Below are positions 36,205 through 43,497 of a DNA stretch of 64,000 bases, piece by piece. Where the stretch lies: the NCBI GenBank assembly GCA_016926955.1, contig JAFGNN010000059.1, forward strand, positions 62,001 through 126,000, written 5' to 3'. The notes under the pieces are model-generated. The model was not told where the DNA came from, did no database searches, and was given only the letters and a program-made list of their open reading frames with translations. Source of the DNA: Spirochaetales bacterium (lineage in GTDB: Bacteria > Spirochaetota > Spirochaetia > Treponematales > UBA12059). The translations under genes and the position numbers were made by a program. Each line of letters opens with the position of its first letter. The stretch's first letter is position 1.

Positions 36205-36999
36205 ATGGTACGGAGCCTTTGGACCGCGGCGAGCGGCATGATCGGCCAGCAGGCCAACATCGACACGATCTCCAACAACCTGGCCAACGTGAACACCTCG
36301 GGCTTCAAGCGCATGCGCGCCGACTTCGAGGACCTGATTTACCAGACCGTCCGCTACGCCGGCACACCCGCCACCGAGGACACCGTCGTCCCCGTGCCCA
36401 TCCAGATGGGCCACGGCTCCAAGCTATCGGCCACCCAGCGCCAGTTCACGCAGGGCGCGCTCCAGAACACCGAGAACGTAACCGACATGGCCATCCAGGG
36501 CGACGGCTTCTTCCGCATCCTCATGTACGACGGAAGCTACTCGTACACCCGAGACGGCGCGTTCAAGATCGACTCCAACGGCCAGTTCGTCACCTCGAAC
36601 GGCTACCGCCTGCTGCCGGAAATCACCATGCCGGAGAACTTCATCCCGGAGACCGTCGCCGTCAGCCAGGACGGCCGCGTCACGGTCAAGGTGCCGGGGC
36701 AGGACGATCCGATCCTGGTCGGCCAGCTCGAGCTCTACCGCTTCCCGAACCCCGTCGGCCTGACCGCCATCGGCGAGAACCTCTTCAAGATCTCGAACGC
36801 CTCCGGCGACGCCATCGCGGGCCGCCCCGGCTTCGACGGCATGGGCAAGACCATCCACCGCTTCCTCGAGATGTCCAACGTGTCCGTCGTGCGCGAGATG
36901 GTAAACATGATCGTGGCCCAGCGCGCTTACGAGTTCAACTCGAAGGCCATCCAGACCACGGACAACATGCTCGGCACCGCCACGAGCCTGAAGAGGTAA
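36205..36999 (+). CDS. flgG: Flagellar distal rod protein FlgG
   Basis: A 264-aa distal rod protein. MVRSLWTAASGMIGQQANID and TISNNLANVNTSGFKRMRAD mark the N terminus, DMAIQGDGFFRILMYDGSY the D1 domain, and MSNVSVVREMVNMIVAQRAY plus SKAIQTTDNMLGTA the C-terminal helix. The length of about 264 aa and the FEDLIYQTVR segment after the N-terminal helix are typical of FlgG. ATG 36205 has AAGGAAGG upstream, 34 nt after flgF. Confidence 0.95.
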   Translation: MVRSLWTAASGMIGQQANIDTISNNLANVNTSGFKRMRADFEDLIYQTVRYAGTPATEDTVVPVPIQMGHGSKLSATQRQFTQGALQNTENVTDMAIQGDGFFRILMYDGSYSYTRDGAFKIDSNGQFVTSNGYRLLPEITMPENFIPETVAVSQDGRVTVKVPGQDDPILVGQLELYRFPNPVGLTAIGENLFKISNASGDAIAGRPGFDGMGKTIHRFLEMSNVSVVREMVNMIVAQRAYEFNSKAIQTTDNMLGTATSLKR

Positions 37000-37066
37000 G
37001 CCGAAGTGAATTCGACGCCGAGGCGCCGAGGCGCCGAGCACGAGGAAACGGACAAGGGATTCTGGC

Positions 37067-37084
37067 GGGGGGAAGTATCCCCCC
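37067..37084. other. GGGGGG/CCCCCC hairpin in the flgG-flgJ gap
   Basis: The 212-nt gap between flgG and flgJ has no ORF with a convincing start. It holds a G6-AAGTAT-C6 hairpin and a GAGGCGCC direct repeat near 37018-37037. The hairpin lacks a T-run and may tune the amount of flgJ mRNA. Confidence 0.4.
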
Positions 37085-37211
37085 TCGCTCCGGCCGCGCT
37101 TCGCGCGTCCTCCGCTACCCCCCTCAGCGGGAGCGCGGGCCGGCTTCCCGGAATTCGCGCCGCGCGCCGCGCGCGCCCCCGCAACGCCCCGGCTTCATGG
37201 AGGGTTTCGGC

Positions 37212-37550
37212 ATGACCGGACTCGACCTCGCGACGATCGAACACCGCTACAGGACGCCGGCGCTGCCCGCGGGCGCGGCCAATACGGGGGCTCGCGTCCT
37301 TCCGAACGCCAAGGACATCGACCGCTCGAGCAAGCTCTACGAGCAGTGCCTCGAGTTCGAGGGCATCTTCGTCAAGATGATGCTCACCGAGATGCGCAAG
37401 AGCGTCGACAAGGCCGGCCTCGTGGACGGAGGCTACGCCGAGGAGCTCTTCGAGGACATGCTCTACGACGAGTACGCCAAGGACATGACCAAGAACGCCC
37501 GCTTCGGGCTCTCCGACCAGATCTACCTGCAGCTCTCCGGCAAGCGCTAG
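37212..37550 (+). CDS. flgJ: FlgJ-like rod-assembly protein, N-terminal domain only
   Basis: A 112-aa protein containing just the rod-binding domain: LYEQCLEFEGIFVKMMLTEM, RKSVDKAG, then YAEELFEDMLYDEYAKDMTK and GLSDQIYLQL. The C-terminal muramidase domain of enteric FlgJ is absent, as in other spirochaetes, so a separate enzyme must open peptidoglycan. ATG at 37212 follows GGAGGG by 7 nt. Its TAG stop shares CTAG with the stop of the convergent HepT gene. Confidence 0.9.
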   Translation: MTGLDLATIEHRYRTPALPAGAANTGARVLPNAKDIDRSSKLYEQCLEFEGIFVKMMLTEMRKSVDKAGLVDGGYAEELFEDMLYDEYAKDMTKNARFGLSDQIYLQLSGKR

Positions 37551-37993
37551 ACCCGGTCCGTCCCGGAGCCGGTCTCCGGTTCGATCCGGTATCCGAGCGC
37601 GGTAAGGAAATCCGCCAGGGAACGCCACCTTCCGTCGACGATGGCGCGCAGGACCGAAAGGTCGAGAGCTTGGTACTCGTGCACCGCGATGTTCCGGAAG
37701 CCGGTCATCGCCACCATCCCCTTCGTCACCGACGCATCGATGTACCCGGCGCGCGCCATCAGCGAAAAAGCGTCGGCGCTCGTCTGCGGCATGCCGAGCC
37801 GGTCCTTGGCGACCACATGGAACGCGAGGTCGATGACCGCCTGGCACGCGCGTTCGATATTGAGCGTGAGCGCGTCGATGTGCGTCCAGTCAGCGAGCGA
37901 TGGATCGGAGCGGTATTCCTCGAACGCGCGCCTCAGCGACCGTTCGACGATGGCCGCCTTGTTGTAGCCGACATCGTCAGGCGGTGAAGGCAT
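37547..37993 (-). CDS. HepT-like toxin (RNase, DUF86 family)
   Basis: A 148-aa HEPN-fold protein with the active-site R-x4-H-x-Y motif as RNIAVHEY near residue 108. Surrounding helices (LTLNIERACQAVIDLAFHVV, SFLMARAGYID-like) fit the family. HepT toxins cleave RNA (tRNA 3' ends in the characterised system) and are silenced when MntA adds AMP to the Tyr of this motif. ATG at 37993 lies inside the MntA gene (17-nt overlap), so antitoxin and toxin are co-translated. Confidence 0.87.
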   Translation of the reverse strand: MPSPPDDVGYNKAAIVERSLRRAFEEYRSDPSLADWTHIDALTLNIERACQAVIDLAFHVVAKDRLGMPQTSADAFSLMARAGYIDASVTKGMVAMTGFRNIAVHEYQALDLSVLRAIVDGRWRSLADFLTALGYRIEPETGSGTDRV

Positions 37994-38381
37994 CGAGCAC
38001 CTCCCGCCGTTCGGCCTGAAAGCGGTCGTATAGGCCGAGCAGCGTGGCGGCCGACAGATCGGCCCGGAAATCGTCGCGCGAGAAGATCCGTACTCCCGCA
38101 AGCAGGGCCTCGCGCGCGTACACCAGGTTGCTCGACGACAGCACGCCAGGATCGACGTCACGCCCGAGCTCGAGTGTCGCCTCGGCCGCCAGCTCGAGCA
38201 TCCGCGAGGCGTCGAAGGAATGCCCGGGTTCCGGCATGACGGCCAGGTCCACGTCGCTGTCGGTCCGAAGGCGACCTGAAACGGCGCTTCCGAGCAGATA
38301 CACCGCGAGCACGCCGGGATCCGCAGCGAAAACCCTCGTCACAGAATCGAGATCGAGCGCTCCGCCCTTGTCGCTGCCCAT
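37977..38381 (-). CDS. MntA-like nucleotidyltransferase antitoxin
   Basis: A 134-aa minimal nucleotidyltransferase with GSAVSGRLRTDSDVDLAVMP, the G-S-x...D-x-D catalytic signature, and a third Asp expected in DVDPGVLS. Family members polyadenylylate the Tyr of HepT and so neutralise it. TTGACC-N17-TATGGT ends 6 nt before ATG 38381 and there is no Shine-Dalgarno sequence, so the mRNA is probably leaderless. It precedes hepT. Confidence 0.87.
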   Translation of the reverse strand: MGSDKGGALDLDSVTRVFAADPGVLAVYLLGSAVSGRLRTDSDVDLAVMPEPGHSFDASRMLELAAEATLELGRDVDPGVLSSSNLVYAREALLAGVRIFSRDDFRADLSAATLLGLYDRFQAERREVLDAFTA

Positions 38382-38387
38382 TCCACC

Positions 38388-38416
38388 ACCATAGCCGTCC
38401 GTCCCGGCGCGGTCAA
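38388..38416 (-). promoter_or_regulatory. Promoter of mntA-hepT (leaderless)
   Basis: TTGACC (rc of 38411-38416), 17 nt, TATGGT (rc of 38388-38393), 6 nt, ATG 38381. Confidence 0.6.
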
Positions 38417-38483
38417 TCGCACATGCCCCCGGGGGCGTCCTGTCGACCGGGCCGATCCGCGCCGGCATACGCAGCAAGATCCG

Positions 38484-38523
38484 CGAGCTCTGTCCCTGCG
38501 CCAGCGTCAGCGAGCTCTGTCCC
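38484..38523 (+). repeat. Two copies of the CGAGCTCTGTCCC repeat
   Basis: Direct copies at 38484-38496 and 38511-38523, centre to centre 27 nt, immediately upstream of the rsmG promoter. They match the copies near 19163-19211. Confidence 0.75.
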
Positions 38524-38540
38524 TCCGTGGCCGCATCCGC

Positions 38541-38546
38541 TATGCT
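38541..38546 (+). promoter_or_regulatory. -10 box of rsmG
   Basis: TATGCT, 7 nt before ATG 38554. No Shine-Dalgarno sequence. A -35 like CTGTCC 18 nt upstream falls inside the second repeat copy. Confidence 0.45.
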
Positions 38547-38553
38547 CGCTTCC

Positions 38554-39249
38554 ATGGCCATCGACCGCGAACTGCTTGAACAAGGAATCGCCGCGCTTGG
38601 CATCGAAGTCCCTGGCGGAGCCCTGGATCGCCTCGCGCGCTACGGGGACGAGATCGAGCTCTGGAACCCCACGTACGGACTCGTCTCTGCGGAGGGGCGC
38701 GAACTCGTCGTGAAGCACCTGCTCGACAGCCTGGCGCCCTTGCCCGCCCTCAAGGCACTCGGGGAGGCCATCGCGGCGGCTCGCGGCCCCGGGGACAGCC
38801 CGGTGCGGCTGGCGGACGTCGGAACCGGAGCCGGCTTGCCGGGCATCCCGCTCTCGCTCTTCCTGCCGGATTGGCGCTTCAGCCTGGTCGACCGCATGGG
38901 CAAGCGGCTCCGCTTCCTCGAAAACGAACAGGCCCTGCTGGGCCTGCGCAATGTCGAGCTCGTGGAGTCTGAGGCCGAACGCGCGAAAGGCCCCTTCGAC
39001 CTCGTAAGCTTCCGGGCGTTCCGCCCCTTCTCCGAGACGAAGCTCTTCCGCGCGCTCTCGAAAACCCTGGTCCCGGGCGGCGCCTTCGCAGCGTGGAAGG
39101 GCCGCCTCGATTCGACCCGGGACGAGCTCGCCGCGCTCTCGACCGACCTTTTCCTCGGCGCGGCCGCGGCGGCGGCGGAGATCGTGCCGGTCAAGGTGCC
39201 TTTCCTCGACGACGAACGCTGCCTCGCCGTCCTCCGCTTTCCCGCCTGA
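38554..39249 (+). CDS. rsmG: 16S rRNA (guanine-N7) methyltransferase RsmG (GidB)
   Basis: A 231-aa SAM methyltransferase acting on G527 of 16S rRNA. The family signature VKHLLDSLAPLP, SAM-binding motif I LADVGTGAGLPGIPLSLF, motif RLRFLENEQALLGLRNVELV and SFRAFRPFSETKLFR are all present. ATG at 38554 follows a -10 box by 7 nt. It converges on the membrane methyltransferase gene with a 9-nt gap. No mnmG, its common partner, is adjacent. Confidence 0.94.
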   Translation: MAIDRELLEQGIAALGIEVPGGALDRLARYGDEIELWNPTYGLVSAEGRELVVKHLLDSLAPLPALKALGEAIAAARGPGDSPVRLADVGTGAGLPGIPLSLFLPDWRFSLVDRMGKRLRFLENEQALLGLRNVELVESEAERAKGPFDLVSFRAFRPFSETKLFRALSKTLVPGGAFAAWKGRLDSTRDELAALSTDLFLGAAAAAAEIVPVKVPFLDDERCLAVLRFPA

Positions 39250-39258
39250 GCCCATCAC

Positions 39259-39969
39259 TTACCAGATGCCCGGCACGAGGCGCCAGCGCACCTTCCTCAT
39301 GTAATCCGCGTAGCCCGGCAGCCCCGAGACCAGCGTTCGTTCCTCGGCCGCCGCGCGGAAGCCGAGGATGACCGGCACGCCGAGCGAGAGCAGGACCGCC
39401 CACCAGGAACCGAGCACGAAGGCCGAGGCGATGTAGAGCACAGCGCCGCCTGAGTACATCGGGTGCCGCACGACCGCGTAGGGCCCCGTGTCGATCAGGG
39501 TCTGTCCGGCCATGAGCTTCACCGTCCGGGCCGCCCAGCGGTTGGCCAGCATCACCCACACGAAAAGGCCATACCCCCCCACGACAAACGCATCCGCCGC
39601 GAGCGAGAGCGCGAAGGGCATCCGCGACCATCCGAAGCGCCAATCGAAGCCCGGCAGGGCGAAAAGCCCGAGGAAGTAGGGTATCGAGAGGGTCATGAGG
39701 AGACGCTGGCCGCGCTCGGGTTCCCTGGCCTCGAGACGTCGCATCAACGCCTCCGGATCCTTGACCACGAGGGCCACGAGCGCCGCGAGCATGAGCGCGG
39801 CCATCGTCCCCAGCCAGAGCCAACCGTTGGCCCATTCCATACTGCCTGCGGGAACGAAAAGGATGGCCCCGACAACCAGCATGCCGCCCGCGAACTTCAC
39901 GGACGCGTTCATGGCCGCCGCCTTCCTCGATATCGCCCTTGTCCTCCCCTCCGCCTCTCCGTCCGCCAT
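39259..39969 (-). CDS. Membrane methyltransferase, ICMT/phospholipid-methyltransferase family
   Basis: A 236-aa polytopic protein with about five hydrophobic segments and a C-terminal SAM-binding signature: LMAGQTLIDTGPYAVVRHPM with the R-H-P motif, RAAAEERTLVSGLPGYADYM with the E-E motif, and VRWRLVPGIW. Family members methylate isoprenylcysteine, lipids or small thiols in membranes. The bacterial substrate here is unknown. GGGGAGG 5 nt before ATG 39969 supports the longer start; an internal ATG at residue 20 is possible. Confidence 0.82.
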   Translation of the reverse strand: MADGEAEGRTRAISRKAAAMNASVKFAGGMLVVGAILFVPAGSMEWANGWLWLGTMAALMLAALVALVVKDPEALMRRLEAREPERGQRLLMTLSIPYFLGLFALPGFDWRFGWSRMPFALSLAADAFVVGGYGLFVWVMLANRWAARTVKLMAGQTLIDTGPYAVVRHPMYSGGAVLYIASAFVLGSWWAVLLSLGVPVILGFRAAAEERTLVSGLPGYADYMRKVRWRLVPGIW

Positions 39970-40087
39970 CGCATCCTCCCCGATCCGCGACGCCTTGCTC
40001 GGACCGAATCTGGGACCCGGCTTCCCCGAGCGCTTGCCGCCGTCACCTTCGAGTCTGGATCCGCCGGGGCGCCGCGGGCAAGTGGAA

Positions 40088-40112
40088 TAAAAAAAGCCCG
40101 CCCTCCGGCGGG
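40088..40112 (-). terminator. Rho-independent terminator of the carboxypeptidase-regulatory-like lipoprotein gene
   Basis: On the minus strand, stem CCCGCC/GGCGGG with a 4-nt loop followed by C and seven T residues. Confidence 0.85.
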
Positions 40113-40148
40113 ACCGGATGGCGGGCCATTATCGGATCCGGCGGATCC

Positions 40149-40619
40149 TCAGTCGTCGGCGGAAGCGCCAGGCTCGAGCGGTTCCAGTTTGAACTCGATG
40201 ACCGTTACGGGCGAACGGCCGATGACGTAGGTTTCAAGGGTTCGCGAAGCCGGCCTGTACCCCGGCGCGGAAACGACGATCTCGTGCTCCTCGTACCAGG
40301 TGAAGTAGCCGAAGCTGCCGTCCCCGGAGCTGACCGCGCTTCTCGGGTCCCGCGCGCCCCAGCGGCTGTCCTCCACCACGGCTCCCGGGATCCCCGTTCC
40401 CGTGCGAGCGTCCAGGACCAGGCCGGAAACGTGGAAATCCGGTTCCGCGCTCGGCGAAACGCAGGCGCCGAGCGAAGCGGCGACGAGGGCGAACAAGGCC
40501 GCGAGCACGAGCGAAGGCAACGCCTCGCGAGCGGCGGCCGCGCGCCATCCGCGCCGTTGTCCGCGAGGCACCGGTCGGGAAGCGGGCGCGAAAGCATTTT
40601 CGCCACAAATCTTGTTCAT
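40149..40619 (-). CDS. Lipoprotein with carboxypeptidase-regulatory-like domain
   Basis: A 156-aa lipoprotein. A long signal region, EALPSLVLAALFALVAASLG, ends in the lipobox SLGAC (Cys near 53). A single beta-sandwich follows: VSGLVLDARTGTGIPGAVVE, SSGDGSFGYFTWYEEHEIVV and SAPGYRPASRTLET. Such domains (as in TonB-receptor plugs and carboxypeptidase D) bind peptides or act as spacers. ATG at 40619 sits 7 nt after TATTGT with TTGAAA upstream and no ribosome site. Transcription ends at the terminator 40088-40112. Confidence 0.8.
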   Translation of the reverse strand: MNKICGENAFAPASRPVPRGQRRGWRAAAAREALPSLVLAALFALVAASLGACVSPSAEPDFHVSGLVLDARTGTGIPGAVVEDSRWGARDPRSAVSSGDGSFGYFTWYEEHEIVVSAPGYRPASRTLETYVIGRSPVTVIEFKLEPLEPGASADD

Positions 40620-40626
40620 GGATTGA

Positions 40627-40654
40627 ACAATAGCGCGCCGGGCGCGCGTTTCAA
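40627..40654 (-). promoter_or_regulatory. Promoter of the 156-aa lipoprotein gene (leaderless)
   Basis: TTGAAA (rc of 40649-40654), 16 nt, TATTGT (rc of 40627-40632), 7 nt, ATG 40619. Confidence 0.5.
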
Positions 40655-40718
40655 GGGCGGAATCGCGGCTTTTTCGCGGCAAGGAACTTGTCGGGCAATC
40701 AGGCCCGCACGCCAGCCG

Positions 40719-41297
40719 TCACTCAGGCGTCCACGAAAAGCCGACCAGCACGGCGCTGGCCACCGGCTCCCCGCGCGCGTACTCGACCACGTTCCCGAAC
40801 CGCTCGCCACCCGGGCTCCGGCTCCACGCGAAGACCCGCGCCTCGTCGGGGTCGACGACCCAGTACTCCCCGACCCCGGCTTCCTCGTAGAGGCGCCGCT
40901 TCTCGAGCAAATCCTTCCTCGCGCTGCTCTCCGGCATCACCTCGACCACGAAATCCGGCGCCCCGCGGATACCGTCCTCAGCGAGCTTTTCGGGATCGAG
41001 CACGACAAGCAAGTCGGGCTGGACCACGCGCGTCGCAGCCTCGTCCGTCATCCCCGGCTGGAGGAAGACGTCCATCGGAGCGAGGTAGATCTTTTCCACA
41101 TCCCCGTCCAGGAAGGCCAGGAGAGCGGCGAACAGGCGGTTCAGTACGGTTTGATGACTGCGCTTGGGCGATGGACTCATGACGACCCTCCCGTCGATGA
41201 GTTCCAAACGCGTAAATTCCGGGTGGCGCTTGCAGTCCGCCCATGTGTAGCGCTTCGCGGGATCGAAGGGCGAAGCCCGGGAAGCGTGGTCGGCCAC
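40719..41297 (-). CDS. Uma2-family (DUF820) putative endonuclease
   Basis: A 192-aa PD-(D/E)xK-fold protein: FTRLELIDGRVVMSPSPKRS, VVQPDLLVVLDPEKL, PDFVVEVMPESSARKDLLEK and RLYEEAGVGEYWVVDPDEAR. The E-V...K pair of the nuclease core is kept. Family members are common, often mobile, and of uncertain role. It starts 4 nt after the TPR gene stop, so the two are co-transcribed. Confidence 0.88.
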   Translation of the reverse strand: MADHASRASPFDPAKRYTWADCKRHPEFTRLELIDGRVVMSPSPKRSHQTVLNRLFAALLAFLDGDVEKIYLAPMDVFLQPGMTDEAATRVVQPDLLVVLDPEKLAEDGIRGAPDFVVEVMPESSARKDLLEKRRLYEEAGVGEYWVVDPDEARVFAWSRSPGGERFGNVVEYARGEPVASAVLVGFSWTPE

Positions 41298-41301
41298 GGC
41301 T

Positions 41302-42690
41302 TCAGTCCTCGACCAGGAGGCCCTTTTGCCGCGCGTCGATGGTGTCGAGCAGTGGCATCAGTTTCGGCTTTTCGATCAGGTCGATGAGGCGCGCCTCGAC
41401 GAACTTCTTGGCCTCGTCGGTAAAGCCGCCCGCGGTCAGGCAATAACCCTTGCCCGCCTTGAGATCCTTGATGCGCGCGTGGAAGTCGCGGACCATGAGC
41501 TCGCCCACGGTGCCCGTCGTCCGGAAGAACCGGAACAGGACGATGTCGGACCAGCGCGAAGTCTCAACCTCGGCCAGGATGTCCGCCCAGTCGTTCTTGT
41601 TCACCTGGATGTCCGTGATCTTGATCTTGGCCTTGGGGAAGAAGGCGAGCGTGATCTTCCGGCAGAGCGTGACGAACTCGCTCGTGGCCGCCAGGAGGTA
41701 GGTCTGGAGGTTGCGGTTGGTGTTGAGCTCGCGGTACTTGGAGAGCTGCTGCGCCACGTCCTTGTAGTTCGGGTGGATGGTCTGGACCTCGGTCAGGATG
41801 GCCACGGCCTTGGCGATCTCCTGCTCGCGGAGGTAGGCCGCGGCGAGGCGATACTTGAGCTCGACCAGGGTCTCGATCTTGACGTCGGGATGCTTGAGTC
41901 CGATTTCGAAATCGAGGATCGCCTTCTGGAACTGTTTCTGGTTCAGGTGGATGGACCCGGCGAACAGGCTCGCCGACGGACCGAGAACCGGATCGGCGCG
42001 CAGGTGCTGGAATATCTTGAGCGCCTGCTCGATCTGCTGGAGCTCGAAATAGCATTCCGCGATCGCGTAGAGGGATTCCTTGTCGTCGGGCGAAAGGTCG
42101 ACCGCGCGGCGGAGCACGCCGAGCGACTCGCGGTACTGCTTGTTCTTGAAAAGCGCGTGGCCGAGGTAGCGCAGGGCCGGCGCGTGCTCCGGATTGCGGT
42201 TGAGCGCCTGCTTGAGCGCCACGACGGCCTTGTCGTACTGCCGCTTCTGGAACTCGAGGTAGCCGATGTTGTAGTTGACCTCGAAGTCGTCGGGTTTCAC
42301 GGTCCGCGCGATGACGAACCCCTTGTAGGCGTCCTCCAGGCGATTGAGCCTGAGCGCCGCGAGCCCGTAGCGCTTGTTGGCCTCGAACTCGTCGACCTCG
42401 GGATTGCCGGCGCTCACTTCCACCAGGGTCTCGTAGGTCTTGAACGCTTTTTCCCAGTCGCTTTCGATGAACTGGGACTCGCCGACCACGGAAAGGGCAT
42501 CAGGATCCTTCGGGTTGACCGCGAGCCGGCGATTGGCTTCCTTGAGCGCCTGGTGACGGTCCTTGGCGTGAATGCCCCGCCGCTTCTTGCGCGCCCCGTC
42601 CTTCCCCTTACGCGAGGAAAGGGCTCCGGCGAGGAGCGTGACGAAGCTGAGCAGGACGACGACCGCGAGGATCGGAACGACTATCCCCAT
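41302..42690 (-). CDS. Membrane-anchored TPR protein with degenerate Mrr-like C-terminal domain
   Basis: A 462-aa protein: one N-terminal membrane helix (VVPILAVVVLLSFVTLLAGA), a basic stretch, and then about seven TPR-like repeats (residues 50-300; for example FEVNYNIGYLEFQKRQYDKA and APALRYLGHALFKNKQYRES). The C-terminal 120 residues follow the Mrr/PD-(D/E)xK pattern: DIVLFRFFRTTG in the place of the Q-x-K strand, then GYCLTAGGFTDEAKKFVEAR. The catalytic Lys appears replaced by Arg, so binding without cleavage is likely. A similar architecture exists in treponemes. TTGACA-N17-GATACT ends 6 nt before the ATG. It may act as an envelope scaffold. Confidence 0.82.
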   Translation of the reverse strand: MGIVVPILAVVVLLSFVTLLAGALSSRKGKDGARKKRRGIHAKDRHQALKEANRRLAVNPKDPDALSVVGESQFIESDWEKAFKTYETLVEVSAGNPEVDEFEANKRYGLAALRLNRLEDAYKGFVIARTVKPDDFEVNYNIGYLEFQKRQYDKAVVALKQALNRNPEHAPALRYLGHALFKNKQYRESLGVLRRAVDLSPDDKESLYAIAECYFELQQIEQALKIFQHLRADPVLGPSASLFAGSIHLNQKQFQKAILDFEIGLKHPDVKIETLVELKYRLAAAYLREQEIAKAVAILTEVQTIHPNYKDVAQQLSKYRELNTNRNLQTYLLAATSEFVTLCRKITLAFFPKAKIKITDIQVNKNDWADILAEVETSRWSDIVLFRFFRTTGTVGELMVRDFHARIKDLKAGKGYCLTAGGFTDEAKKFVEARLIDLIEKPKLMPLLDTIDARQKGLLVED

Positions 42691-42696
42691 GCCGCC

Positions 42697-42725
42697 AGTA
42701 TCGAAGCGGCGGCCGAGGGTGTCAA
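42697..42725 (-). promoter_or_regulatory. Promoter of the TPR gene (leaderless)
   Basis: Perfect TTGACA (rc of 42720-42725), 17 nt, GATACT (rc of 42697-42702), 6 nt, ATG 42690. Confidence 0.7.
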
Positions 42726-42747
42726 GTTGGACGCGCTCCGCGCCGTT

Positions 42748-43416
42748 TCACAGCGACCTGGCGACCAGATAGACCTCGCGCGCGAACTCCTCGAGGACGT
42801 CCTCGAGATCGGCCGGGCCGAAGGTCCGCATGATGCCCGCCTGGCCGGGGAACCGGGCTTCGACCTCGGTCCAAACCTCGTAACGGACCAGGGTCCAGGG
42901 GCCCTCCGGCCCGTCGATCGACTCGAACGCGTAGCTTCCGGCGCTCGCGCGGAGCGAGCCGTCCGAGCGAACCAGCGAGAACTCGACCTCGACCCGGCCG
43001 GGCGCCGGGCGAGCGCGGGTATTCCGGAACACGGCGGTGGAGAGGAAGGAAAGGCCCAATACCTTGACGCCGGTCTCCTGCTCCGTGACGATCTCGTCGA
43101 CGGACTTGGACAGCACTCGCGAGCGGTAAACGCGCGAAAACACCTCGTGGGACCGCTCGTACGCCCTCCAGTTGGCCGCAGCCACCGCCTCGAGCGGCGC
43201 GCGCAGCACCACTTCATACGAGGCGACGAGCACTATCCATTTGGCCCCGTCGGCCGTCTTGGAGGTATCCACCGCGAAAGCCAGTTTGCGGGGGCGGTCC
43301 ACGATGGCGCGCCAATCGCGGGGCACCGACGACGTTTGCGCGGAGAGGGCCGACGCAGCGGCGGCCAGCAGCGCCAGGACGAATATTGTCTTTGCGTGTA
43401 CACGTTGCGGACGCAT
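42748..43416 (-). CDS. Exported START/SRPBCC-like protein, copy 1
   Basis: A 222-aa protein with a cleavable signal peptide (TIFVLALLAAAASALSAQ) and one lipid-binding START-like domain: RDWRAIVDRPRKLAFAVD, VLRAPLEAVAAANWRAYERS, TGVKVLGLSFLSTAVFRNTR and RTFGPADLEDVLEEFAREVY. START domains hold a hydrophobic ligand in a deep pocket. A periplasmic lipid-binding role is an inference. AGGGAG precedes ATG 43416. It is a tandem paralogue of the next gene upstream. Confidence 0.75.
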   Translation of the reverse strand: MRPQRVHAKTIFVLALLAAAASALSAQTSSVPRDWRAIVDRPRKLAFAVDTSKTADGAKWIVLVASYEVVLRAPLEAVAAANWRAYERSHEVFSRVYRSRVLSKSVDEIVTEQETGVKVLGLSFLSTAVFRNTRARPAPGRVEVEFSLVRSDGSLRASAGSYAFESIDGPEGPWTLVRYEVWTEVEARFPGQAGIMRTFGPADLEDVLEEFAREVYLVARSL

Positions 43417-43497
43417 GCCGTCTCCCTGTTTCCGACCAGGCCCGGAACGGAACCCTGACCGAGCCCGCTCGAACTTATTCGATCCGGGCCCCGAGCC

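Noticed and set aside
37006-37215. Small plus-strand ORF in the flgG-flgJ gap
   Set aside because: GTG start without a ribosome site, low-complexity Arg/Ala/Pro product, no family. The gap looks non-coding.
41326-43458. Plus-strand frame of 710 codons opposite the TPR and START-like genes
   Set aside because: It is a reverse shadow of genuine genes, without ribosome site or motifs.
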